NCBI GenBank assembly: GCA_031259805.1
Contig: JAIRKX010000083.1
Span: 1 to 11,399, forward strand
DNA from: Prevotellaceae bacterium
Lineage (GTDB): Bacteria > Bacteroidota > Bacteroidia > Bacteroidales > UBA932
DNA length: 11,399 nt
Direction: 5' to 3'
Shown in pieces: positions 1-5,548 of the stretch. Under the pieces are notes generated by a model. It did no database searches. It was not told the origin of the DNA and saw only the letters and a list, made by a program, of their open reading frames with translations. Position 1 is the stretch's first letter; each line of letters starts with the position of its first letter. The translations under genes and the position numbers were made by a program.

Positions 1-24
1 TCCATTCAATACCTCTACAATGCT

Positions 25-957
25 TCACGCCGTACACTTTACGAAAGTTCTTCTCGGATGGAATTTCAGTATTGTTTTTTGCCAGCGTTTTCTGTCGAGG
101 TGTGTGTAGATTTCTGTCGTGAGGATACTTGCGTGCCCCAGCATTTCTTGTATGGCGCGTATGTCGGCGCCGTTTTCGATAAGATGAGTGGCAAAAGAAT
201 GCCGGAGTGTATGCGGACTGATGTGTTTCGTTAATCCGATTTTAACAGCTAATCCTTTAATGATGCGGAATACCATCGACCGCGACATGCCCTTTCCACG
301 ACAGTTGAGGAACAGAATGTCTTCGTGCCGTCTATTGATGGGTTGTCCGGCGCGTACATCTAAATAAAGGCGAATCGCCTTTACTGCCTGTTTGCCGATG
401 GGTATCAGGCGTTGCTTGTCGCCTTTGCCGATGACGCGGATAAATTCTTCAGACAGGAACAGGTCGGAAATGCGTAGCGTAACAGCTTCCGATACGCGCA
501 GGCCACATCCGTAAATGGTTTCGAGGATGGCGCAATTGCGGTGACCGTCGGGGCGACTGAGGTCAATAGCGGCAATAAGCTGGCCGATTTCGTCGGCGCT
601 CAGCACATCGGGCAGATAACGTCCCAATTTTGGCTGCTCAATCAGTTCCATTGGATTAAATTCTATGCGCTTGTCTAATATCAGAAATTTGAAGAATGCT
701 CTAATACCGCTGATGGTACGCGCCTGCGATCGCTTGCCGAGGTGTTCGTCGTACAAGCCGACCAGAAATTGCTCGACGTCCTGCGGCGTAACAGCGGTGG
801 GGAGAGTGGAGCGCTCACTGCAAAAAAGAGACAGCTTCCGGCAGTCGAACGCATAGGAACACACCGTGTTTTTCGACAGCGACCGCTCTAATTGCAAGTA
901 AGCCTTAAAGTCGTCAATGGCGGTATCCCATGCCTCCGTGCAAGCCGTATTTTTCAT
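25..957 (-). CDS. xerD: Site-specific tyrosine recombinase, XerD-like
   Basis: This 310-residue protein is a XerC/XerD-family tyrosine recombinase, expected to act with a partner at the chromosomal dif site to resolve chromosome dimers. Residues 12-100 form the SAM-like core-binding domain (LERSLSKNTVCSYAFD, then the SQARTISGIRAFFKFL helix). Residues 115-290 form the catalytic domain. The full active-site set is visible: R154 (YGCGLRVSEA), K178 in the GKGDKQR beta-hairpin, H249 and R252 (SPHTLRHSFATHL), H275 (LGHASILTT) and nucleophile Y284 (IYTHLD). Length is close to the roughly 300 aa of XerC/D, with a slightly long basic tail of about 26 residues after the tyrosine. The ATG at 957-955 overlaps the rfbA stop (ATGA), so the start is well defined and translation is probably coupled. 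XerD over XerC is inferred from the general look of the N-terminus. An integron- or element-type recombinase is unlikely because no array or element ends are seen nearby. Confidence 0.9.
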   Translation of the reverse strand: MKNTACTEAWDTAIDDFKAYLQLERSLSKNTVCSYAFDCRKLSLFCSERSTLPTAVTPQDVEQFLVGLYDEHLGKRSQARTISGIRAFFKFLILDKRIEFNPMELIEQPKLGRYLPDVLSADEIGQLIAAIDLSRPDGHRNCAILETIYGCGLRVSEAVTLRISDLFLSEEFIRVIGKGDKQRLIPIGKQAVKAIRLYLDVRAGQPINRRHEDILFLNCRGKGMSRSMVFRIIKGLAVKIGLTKHISPHTLRHSFATHLIENGADIRAIQEMLGHASILTTEIYTHLDRKRWQKTILKFHPRRTFVKCTA

Positions 958-1817
958 AATTCCAACAGGTATTTTCCGTATTCGGTTTTGCTCATCGCTT
1001 CGCCAAGGGCGCGCAGTTGCCGGCGGTCAATCCAGTTGTTGCGCCATGCAATTTCCTCGATGCAGGCAATATAGAATCCTTGACGGTTCTGGATAGTGGC
1101 GACATAATTTGCCGCTTCCAGCATACTGTCGGCGCTGCCCGTATCTAACCACGCAAAGCCGCGTCCAAACAATTCGACGATAAGGCTGTTTTCTTGCAGG
1201 TAAACGCGATTGAGGTCGGTAATCTCCAGTTCGCCACGCGCCGAAGGCTTCAGGCGACGCGCTTTTTCGCAGACTGTCCGGTCGTAGAAATAAAGTCCGG
1301 GAACGGCATAATTCGATTTCGGTTGCGCTGGCTTTTCTTCCAGCGACACCACGCGGTTCGCCTCGTCGAACTCGACCACCCCATACGCGCGGGGATCTTT
1401 CACATAGTATCCGAAAACACATGCGCCCCGGTCGTCCACGCTTTCGACCGCTCGTTTCAGCATGGACGAGAAGCCCTGTCCGTAAAAGATATTATCACCG
1501 AGCACCAACGCGCCGCCCTCACCGTCGAGAAACGACTCGCCCAAAATAAACGCTTCGGCCAGCCCATTGGGTTTTTCCTGCACAATATAATGGAACGACA
1601 TCCCAATGTCGTCTCCAGAACCGAGCAGCCCGCGAAACATCGGCAGGTCGCGCGGAGTCGAGATAATCAGCACGTCGCGGATACCCGCCAGCATCAGGGT
1701 CGAGAGCGGGTAATAAATCATAGGCTTGTCGTACACCGGCATAATTTGCTTCGAAATGGCTTTTGATGCGGGAAACAAGCGGGTAGCTACCCCGCCGGCT
1801 AAAATGATTCCTTTCAT
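954..1817 (-). CDS. rfbA: Glucose-1-phosphate thymidylyltransferase
   Basis: RfbA/RmlA condenses dTTP and glucose-1-phosphate into dTDP-glucose, the first step to dTDP-L-rhamnose and related deoxysugars for surface polysaccharides; it is cytosolic. The 287-aa length is typical of the short RmlA class. Seen directly: the N-terminal nucleotide-binding loop LAGGVATRLFP (residues 6-16), SKQIMPVYDKPMIYYPLS (22-39), metal-binding D108 in VLGDNIFYGQ, the EKP motif (161-163), GLYFYD (174-179), GELEITDLN (195-203) and WLDTGSAD (223-230) with the second metal Asp at 225. The loop reads GGVATR rather than the GGSGTR usual in RmlA, while the Arg and the downstream Lys-Gln are kept. rfbB, rfbC and rfbD are not in the window. 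The start at 1817 follows a Bacteroidota-type -7 box, and the stop overlaps the xerD start. Confidence 0.95.
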   Translation of the reverse strand: MKGIILAGGVATRLFPASKAISKQIMPVYDKPMIYYPLSTLMLAGIRDVLIISTPRDLPMFRGLLGSGDDIGMSFHYIVQEKPNGLAEAFILGESFLDGEGGALVLGDNIFYGQGFSSMLKRAVESVDDRGACVFGYYVKDPRAYGVVEFDEANRVVSLEEKPAQPKSNYAVPGLYFYDRTVCEKARRLKPSARGELEITDLNRVYLQENSLIVELFGRGFAWLDTGSADSMLEAANYVATIQNRQGFYIACIEEIAWRNNWIDRRQLRALGEAMSKTEYGKYLLEL

Positions 1818-1845
1818 ATTCTTTTTATTTTCGGATTTGGAATTT

Positions 1846-1853
1846 CAAAGGTA
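1846..1853 (-). promoter_or_regulatory. Candidate -7 box for rfbA-xerD
   Basis: Read on the minus strand the octamer is TACCTTTG, a match to the Bacteroidota sigma-ABfr -7 consensus TAnnTTTG. It lies 28 bp upstream of the rfbA ATG, giving a short leader. No convincing TTTG -33 element is seen 19-21 bp further upstream, so this is a motif-level call only. Confidence 0.45.
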
Positions 1854-1868
1854 AGAAAAAATATTTAG

Positions 1869-1876
1869 TAACTTTG
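1869..1876 (+). promoter_or_regulatory. Candidate -7 box facing waaA and the small ORF
   Basis: TAACTTTG matches the TAnnTTTG -7 consensus on the plus strand. It lies 30 bp before a possible small ORF at 1907 and about 166 bp before waaA, so a transcript starting here would carry a long leader into waaA. A partial TTTC sits 22 bp upstream at 1843-1846 in place of the TTTG -33 element. Confidence 0.4.
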
Positions 1877-1906
1877 TAGCCTGTAACAACAGAAAAAAAG
1901 ATAAAT

Positions 1907-1993
1907 ATGGAAACAGCAGAAAAAAATAAGACATCAGGCAAATCACTTATCATTAGAGCGTCTTCTTCGGGATCAACAAACGGAATAAATTGA
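1907..1993 (+). CDS. Possible 28-residue small ORF or gene remnant
   Basis: ATG at 1907 opens 28 codons ending in TGA at 1991-1993. The product begins METAEKNKTSGK and is rich in Lys, Ser and Thr, with no membrane segment or known motif. Its support is context: it sits behind a TAACTTTG -7 box with a short, A-rich leader (AAAAAAAGATAAATATG), which is how Bacteroidota genes commonly start. It could be a real small protein, a leader peptide for waaA, or the front end of a decayed gene. The competing minus-strand frame through the same DNA (1825-2031) looks like an artefact of A-rich sequence. Product not recognised. Confidence 0.25.
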   Translation: METAEKNKTSGKSLIIRASSSGSTNGIN

Positions 1994-2042
1994 TAGGGAA
2001 TTTTGTCATACATCCTTTCTAATCGGCACACCTGATTTTATC

Positions 2043-3293
2043 ATGCACTTTTTATATAATATAGGCATTCATCTTTACTCGTGGGCGATATATCTGGCGT
2101 CGCCATTCCACACGAAGGCGTGGCTGTTTTACACCGGACGGAGGCGCTTGTTCAAACGTCTGCAGGCAGCGATGACGGGCGAGGCGCCGGTCGTATGGTT
2201 TCATTGCTCGTCGTTGGGCGAGTTCGAGCAGGGACGCCCGCTGATGGAAGCCTACCGCCAGAAATGCCCCGAACATGCAATCCTACTGACCTTCTTTTCT
2301 CCTTCGGGCTATGAAGTCTGTAAGGATTATGCCGGTGCGGACTGGGTGTTCTATCTTCCGCTCGACACGCCCCGCAATGCCCGCCGGCTGGTCGGCATTG
2401 TCAAGCCCCGCACAGCTATTTTTATTAAATACGATTTTTGGTACAATATCCTGCAAGCGTTGCAGGAGCAGAGTATCCCCACGTATGTGGTATCGGCGAT
2501 ATTCCGCCCGACGCAATTGTTTTTCAAATGTTATGGCGGCTTCTTCCGAAAGATGCTGCGCGCTTACCGGCAGTTGTTCGTGCAGGACTATTATTCGCAG
2601 GAGTTACTGCAATCGATCGGCATTGTCCATGTGCAGGTGAGCGTCGACACCCGTTTTGATCGCGTGTGGGAACTCGCGCAGACGCCCCGTCAGATACCGT
2701 ATATCGACATATTCCTCGCCGGATGGCCTGCGCTGGTGGCCGGCAGCACATGGCCTGCCGACGAAGATAAACTGGCCGCTGCGTTCGCTGCCCTGCCCAA
2801 CAGGGTCAAACTGATTATTGCGCCGCACGAAATCCACGAAGAACATATAGCGAGTATCGAACGGCGATTCCGGCCATTCGGCGTCGTCCGCTATTCTGCC
2901 CTGTCCGACGAGACTTCGCCGGCGGCATTTCTCGACAAGCGGACGCTGATTTTAGATACGATTGGCATGTTGTCGGCAGTCTACCGCTACGGCACGGTAA
3001 CGTATGTCGGCGGCGGATTCAGTGCGTCCGGCATTCACAATACGCTCGAAGCGGCGGTCTATGGCCTGCCGGTGGCCTTTGGTCCCAACTATCAACGTTT
3101 TCGTGAAGCCTGCGACCTTATCATACAAGGCGGCGCCGTCTCTTATACGACGGACAAAAAACTGGCATCCATCCTCCTGAACTGGTTCACGGATGACGAA
3201 GCCCGACACGCCGCCGGCCACAGCAACAGACAATACGTCATTGACCATTGCGGCGCAACGAAGACCATCCTACAAGCAGTAGTAGAGAGTTAA
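2043..3293 (+). CDS. waaA: 3-deoxy-D-manno-octulosonic acid (Kdo) transferase
   Basis: WaaA/KdtA is a GT30 glycosyltransferase that moves Kdo from CMP-Kdo onto the lipid A precursor at the cytoplasmic face of the inner membrane. The protein is 416 aa, near the usual 410-430. Residues 4-20 are a hydrophobic N-terminal anchor (YNIGIHLYSWAIYLASP). The N-terminal GT-B half holds the catalytic loop SLGEFEQGRPL (57-67, likely base E60), TFFSPSGYE (83-91) and KYDFW (129-133). The C-terminal donor half holds AGSTWPADE (233-241), APHEIHEEH (260-268) and VGGGFSASGIHNTLEAA (322-338) with E336. The Bacteroidota form has KYDFW where proteobacterial enzymes have an ETELWPN-like motif. The start at 2043 gives the expected anchor, and no other in-frame ATG is near. 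One or two Kdo transfers cannot be decided from sequence. The gene is divergent from rfbA, another envelope-sugar gene. Confidence 0.95.
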   Translation: MHFLYNIGIHLYSWAIYLASPFHTKAWLFYTGRRRLFKRLQAAMTGEAPVVWFHCSSLGEFEQGRPLMEAYRQKCPEHAILLTFFSPSGYEVCKDYAGADWVFYLPLDTPRNARRLVGIVKPRTAIFIKYDFWYNILQALQEQSIPTYVVSAIFRPTQLFFKCYGGFFRKMLRAYRQLFVQDYYSQELLQSIGIVHVQVSVDTRFDRVWELAQTPRQIPYIDIFLAGWPALVAGSTWPADEDKLAAAFAALPNRVKLIIAPHEIHEEHIASIERRFRPFGVVRYSALSDETSPAAFLDKRTLILDTIGMLSAVYRYGTVTYVGGGFSASGIHNTLEAAVYGLPVAFGPNYQRFREACDLIIQGGAVSYTTDKKLASILLNWFTDDEARHAAGHSNRQYVIDHCGATKTILQAVVES

Positions 3294-3385
3294 TAGCGAA
3301 GGATTAGTAATAAATGGTGAAAGTGCAGTGAGGCAACCAATCTTTTCACCTTGCACTACCGCATCCGTAATTGCAGAAAATTTCA

Positions 3386-3393
3386 TACATTTG
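3386..3393 (+). promoter_or_regulatory. Candidate -7 box for the nusB operon
   Basis: TACATTTG matches TAnnTTTG and ends 13 bp before the ATG at 3407, so the message would be nearly leaderless or have a very short A-rich leader. It supports 3407 rather than the upstream TTG at 3371 as the start. No clear -33 TTTG is seen. Confidence 0.5.
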
Positions 3394-3406
3394 CAAAAAA
3401 AATCAC

Positions 3407-3934
3407 ATGACAAACGACATTACCACGCTTCTTTTAGTAATCGCTCCTGCGGCTTTGGTCGTAGCATCTAACTACATTATTCTACGGCGAATGATTGAAG
3501 CCGACCAGCGTCGGCGAGCAGTCGAACTACGTATCCACACCCGTAACGAGACCATCAAAATACGCCTGCATGCCATCGAACAGTTGATGGTGTTGATGGA
3601 ACATTTCACGCCGGCGGAATTTGTATTGCGCCATGTCCGCAGCGCCTCCACCGTATCCGATTTACAAGCGGTGTTGCTCGATGTGGTACGGAAAGAAATG
3701 GAAAACTACCTTTCGTTCCAGCTTTACGTGCATATCGACACGTGGCAGTTCATAGTGGGCGCTCGCAACTCGCTGGTTTCATTGATTAACCAGTCGGCGG
3801 CGTCCGTAGCTCCCAACGAGCCGGCGCTAAACCTTGCAAAAAAAATAATAGAACTCGCACAAGCCGAACAGGAATCATTCATCTCCGACGCAATAGAGGC
3901 ATTACGCAAAGAAGCAAAATTGATTTATGATTAG
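3407..3934 (+). CDS. Conserved membrane-anchored protein of unknown function
   Basis: The 175-aa protein starts MTNDITTLLLV. I chose ATG 3407 over a TTG at 3371 because a -7 box overlaps the extra 5' codons. Residues 5-27 are one hydrophobic segment (TLLLVIAPAALVVASNYIIL) followed by a basic RRMIEADQRRR stretch, suggesting a single N-terminal helix with the rest cytoplasmic. The remainder is helical and charged: residues about 40-65 contain the pattern TIKIRLHAIEQLMVLMEHF, then a long amphipathic region to the C-terminus. No catalytic motif is seen. From memory, Bacteroidota genomes carry such a short protein immediately upstream of nusB, with the same RLxAxER-like helix after the anchor. Its stop overlaps the nusB start by 8 bp, so the two are very likely cotranscribed and translationally coupled. 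Function unknown. Confidence 0.8.
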   Translation: MTNDITTLLLVIAPAALVVASNYIILRRMIEADQRRRAVELRIHTRNETIKIRLHAIEQLMVLMEHFTPAEFVLRHVRSASTVSDLQAVLLDVVRKEMENYLSFQLYVHIDTWQFIVGARNSLVSLINQSAASVAPNEPALNLAKKIIELAQAEQESFISDAIEALRKEAKLIYD

Positions 3935-4901
3935 TCGCCGTTTACTCCGCATTAAAACCCTGAAATTGCTGTATGGCCATGCCCCGTCCGCATCCGCATC
4001 AATCGTGATTGAACCCATTGAAAAAGAACTGCAGACAAGCATCCAGAAACTGTACGACCTCTTCCATTTTATCCTGTCGTCGGCTACGCATGTGGCCGAT
4101 TATGCCGAAGAGCGGATAAATATCGGGATGCAAAAATTCCGCCCGACGGACAAAGAAGCGCATCCGAACAGGCGATTTGTAGAAAACGCATTGATCGGTC
4201 TGTTGCGCCGCAACAGACCGCTGGCACAATACTGCAAGAAGCATAGCTTGTCGTGGACTCGCGACACGACAAAAAGCATTCGCGACATCTATACCAATAT
4301 GATTGAACGCGATTATTATAAAACCTACATGGCCAACCCTGAAAAGGCTTCGTTCTACGACGACCGCCTGTTCCTGCAACGATTTTTCAGGTATGAATTT
4401 GAAGGCAACGAGCCGCTCGAAACCATGCTGGAAGAACAAAGCATGTGGTGGTGTACCGACGACTTGGGCTATGTTCTCGGCGTCATCATCCGCACACTGG
4501 CCGAATTTAAGCCGGAACAGCCCGACGATACGCCGTTATCAGGGGCACAGCGTTCGCGCGTCGAAAAAGATTTTGCGCGGCGTTTGCTCCGCCGGTCGCT
4601 TACACATTATCAGGAATACTGGAATATGGCCGTGCCGTTCCTCAAAAATTGGGAGGCCGACCGTGTGGCGACAATGGATATGATGCTTATCGTGCAAGGA
4701 TTTGCCGAGGCTGTCGAGTTTCCCGAAATGCCGGTAAGGGTAACTCTCAACGAACATGTCGAACTCGCCAAATATTACAGTACGCACAACAGCTACATCT
4801 TCGTCAACGGCGTGCTCGACCGCATGATCAAACAAGGCCTCGCCGATGGGCTGATTGTGAAGAAAGGAATAGCGCGTGGTGGATACTTGAAACCGGCGTA
4901 G
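3927..4901 (+). CDS. nusB: Transcription antitermination protein NusB, long form
   Basis: NusB binds boxA RNA with NusE (S10) and supports antitermination of rRNA operons. The 324-aa protein is more than twice the length of classical NusB (about 140 aa). The family signature sits in the C-terminal part: NWEADRVATMDMMLIVQGFAE (241-261), then FPEMPVRVTLNEHVELAKYYS (265-285) and FVNGVLDRMI (292-301), matching the D-x-LLxxA, P-x-xVxxNEyvelAkxyst and FVNGVLd pattern of NusB helices. The N-terminus RRLLRIKTLKLLYGH (4-18) resembles the first NusB helix. Residues about 25-215 are the insertion typical, as I recall, of Bacteroidota NusB; this stretch is helical and charged, with no motif I recognise. 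The ATG at 3927 lies inside the upstream gene (8-bp overlap). The usual downstream partner yajC is absent; the operon ends in a repeat island instead. Confidence 0.85.
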   Translation: MISRRLLRIKTLKLLYGHAPSASASIVIEPIEKELQTSIQKLYDLFHFILSSATHVADYAEERINIGMQKFRPTDKEAHPNRRFVENALIGLLRRNRPLAQYCKKHSLSWTRDTTKSIRDIYTNMIERDYYKTYMANPEKASFYDDRLFLQRFFRYEFEGNEPLETMLEEQSMWWCTDDLGYVLGVIIRTLAEFKPEQPDDTPLSGAQRSRVEKDFARRLLRRSLTHYQEYWNMAVPFLKNWEADRVATMDMMLIVQGFAEAVEFPEMPVRVTLNEHVELAKYYSTHNSYIFVNGVLDRMIKQGLADGLIVKKGIARGGYLKPA

Positions 4902-4926
4902 CTACTCTGTCATGTCCTGACCCGGA

Positions 4927-5071
4927 TTGACAGCAAAAAGAAGACAAAAGAAGACAAAAAGTACAAAGAAAACGTATCGGAACAGTATTTGCTCTAAGCA
5001 AAAAATAGGAGAAGAAATAAAGAGCGGATTCAGTGTAAACGAAGTTAGCCAGAAGTTATAATCTACCAATG
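4927..5071 (+). pseudogene. Broken IS3-type OrfA N-terminal fragment
   Basis: An open frame from TTG 4927 reads a very basic start (KRRQKKTKSTKKTYRN), then SKQKIGEEIKSGFSVNEVSQK and stops at 5059-5061. The second half resembles the helix-turn-helix start of IS3-family OrfA proteins in Bacteroidota (pattern FKqKvv.EIesGk.SvnEv.rkYnip). Dropping one T at 5056-5057 restores QKYNLPM up to 5071, which continues the family pattern, so a single-base frameshift is likely. Homology then ends at the left edge of the repeat island. No OrfB or terminal repeats of the parent element are seen. The match is from memory and short. Confidence 0.4.
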
Positions 5072-5089
5072 CACCCATTCCGATGGGTG
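5072..5089. repeat. Hairpin at the left end of the island
   Basis: CACCCAT and ATGGGTG form a perfect 7-bp stem around a TCCG loop. The right end carries only the first arm (CACCCATTCCGAT), so the two ends are related but not symmetrical. Confidence 0.6.
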
Positions 5090-5107
5090 TATTTCAAATT
5101 GTCGCAA
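5083..5107 (+). repeat. Left arm of 25-bp inverted repeat
   Basis: Its reverse complement matches 5463-5487 at 24 of 25 positions; the single difference is A versus G in AAAT(A/G)CACCC. It overlaps the second arm of the terminal hairpin. Confidence 0.8.
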
Positions 5108-5147
5108 CCCCGGCTTATCGTAGCGCGTCATTGCGAGGACGAAGCCC

Positions 5148-5178
5148 GAAGCAATCCGGTGGATTTCCGGATTGCTTC
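5148..5178. repeat. REP-like palindrome with 12-bp stem
   Basis: GAAGCAATCCGG pairs perfectly with CCGGATTGCTTC around a 7-nt loop. The preceding CGTCATTGCGAGGACGAAG is of the widespread 'CGTCATTGCGAGG...GCAATCC' intergenic repeat type found in many bacterial genomes. Without a following T-run it is a poor classical terminator. Confidence 0.7.
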
Positions 5179-5191
5179 ACCCTTCCTGTGC

Positions 5192-5215
5192 GTTATGCGT
5201 TATGAGTTATGCGTT
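5192..5215 (+). repeat. 7-bp tandem repeat
   Basis: GTTATGC, GTTATGA, GTTATGC, GTT: about 3.4 copies of a 7-bp unit with one substitution. Such short tandem arrays are prone to copy-number change. Confidence 0.75.
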
Positions 5216-5296
5216 CCCCTGCGGGGCACAATACCAATAGAAAAAGAACGGCGTACGCGACACGCCGACAGGCGTTTGCCCGGACACCGAAAATTG

Positions 5297-5397
5297 GTCA
5301 GACAAATACTAGAATAATTGGTCGGACAAATACTAGAGTATTCGTCGGACGAATACTAGAGTATTCGTCGGACAAATACTCTAGTATTTGTCCGACC
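5297..5397. repeat. Tandem 23-24-bp units forming a 78-bp near-perfect palindrome
   Basis: Four units begin at 5297, 5321, 5344 and 5367 with GTC(A/G)GAC(A/G)AATACT. The core AATACTAGAGTATT of each middle unit is itself a dyad. Together 5320-5397 folds on a centre between 5358 and 5359: 36 of 38 base pairs form, with mismatches only at 5343/5374 and 5347/5370 and an AG loop at 5358-5359. The outer 23 bp on each side pair without error, and the inner GACGAATACT/AGTATTCGTC stem is perfect over 10 bp. Roles could include an RNase III-type RNA stem at the end of the nusB message, a bidirectional terminator, or a cruciform; none is shown by the sequence. Confidence 0.9.
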
Positions 5398-5436
5398 AGA
5401 TAAAAACGAAGAGTGGAAAGTGGAGAGTTATTATTG

Positions 5437-5456
5437 CCGTCGGCTAAAGCCGGCGG
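5437..5456. repeat. GC-rich hairpin near the right end of the island
   Basis: CCGTCGGCT and AGCCGGCGG form a 9-bp stem with one G-T wobble around AA. There is no T-run on either side. CGTCATTGCGA follows almost directly at 5458. Confidence 0.5.
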
Positions 5457-5462
5457 ACGTCA

Positions 5463-5487
5463 TTGCGACAATTTGAAATGCACCCAT
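5463..5487 (-). repeat. Right arm of 25-bp inverted repeat
   Basis: TTGCGACAATTTGAAATG followed by CACCCAT; the inverted partner of 5083-5107 (24 of 25). It also contains the start of the 17-bp direct repeat at 5477-5493. Confidence 0.8.
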
Positions 5488-5523
5488 TCCGATTTATTAG
5501 CTCCTAATTCGTAATTAAAACCG

Positions 5524-5531
5524 TATCTTTG
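5524..5531 (+). promoter_or_regulatory. Candidate -7 box for queD-polA-kinase
   Basis: TATCTTTG matches TAnnTTTG and ends 17 bp before the queD ATG. It lies outside the repeat island, 30 bp past its right end, so the downstream operon probably has its own promoter. No clear -33 TTTG is seen at the usual spacing. Confidence 0.5.
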
Positions 5532-5548
5532 TATTTTACAAAACGGCT

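Larger units (their letters stand above)
5068..5493. mobile_element. Composite repeat island, possibly a non-autonomous element
   Basis: These 426 bp have no credible gene and are bounded by two related repeats. AATGCACCCATTCCGAT occurs in direct orientation at 5068-5084 and 5477-5493 (17 of 17). A 25-bp inverted repeat (TTGCGACAATTTGAAATxCACCCAT, 24 of 25) lies at 5083-5107 and 5463-5487. Inside, in order, are a 12-bp-stem hairpin, a 7-bp tandem repeat, four tandem copies of a 23-24-bp unit that form a large palindrome, and a short GC-rich hairpin. The word CGTCATTGCGA also occurs twice in direct orientation (5126-5136 and 5458-5468). The structure fits a MITE or REP-cluster type element, but there is no transposase and no clear target duplication, so mobility is inference. 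Confidence 0.5.

Noticed and set aside
1825..2031. Minus-strand 68-codon ORF with a hydrophobic stretch between rfbA and waaA
   Set aside because: The hydrophobic Phe-rich part is what A-rich plus-strand DNA gives when read in reverse. It overlaps the rfbA promoter and the better-placed plus-strand small ORF, and shows no family pattern.
3316..3357. Possible terminator after waaA (GGTGAAA/TTTCACC and AGTGCA/TGCACT pairings)
   Set aside because: The two stems interleave and cannot both form as one hairpin, the loop is long and there is no T-run; too weak to annotate.
3371..3406. Twelve-residue upstream extension of the nusB-linked membrane protein from a TTG
   Set aside because: A TACATTTG -7 box overlaps these codons, and the ATG at 3407 gives a normal membrane-anchor start.
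5069..5317. Open frame of 82 codons across the repeat island
   Set aside because: It reads straight through a hairpin, a 7-bp tandem repeat and other structured repeats; it has no domain and no promoter or start context.
5297..5397. Possible CRISPR array
   Set aside because: The 23-24-bp units abut each other with no unique spacers and no cas genes are nearby; the structure is a tandem palindrome.
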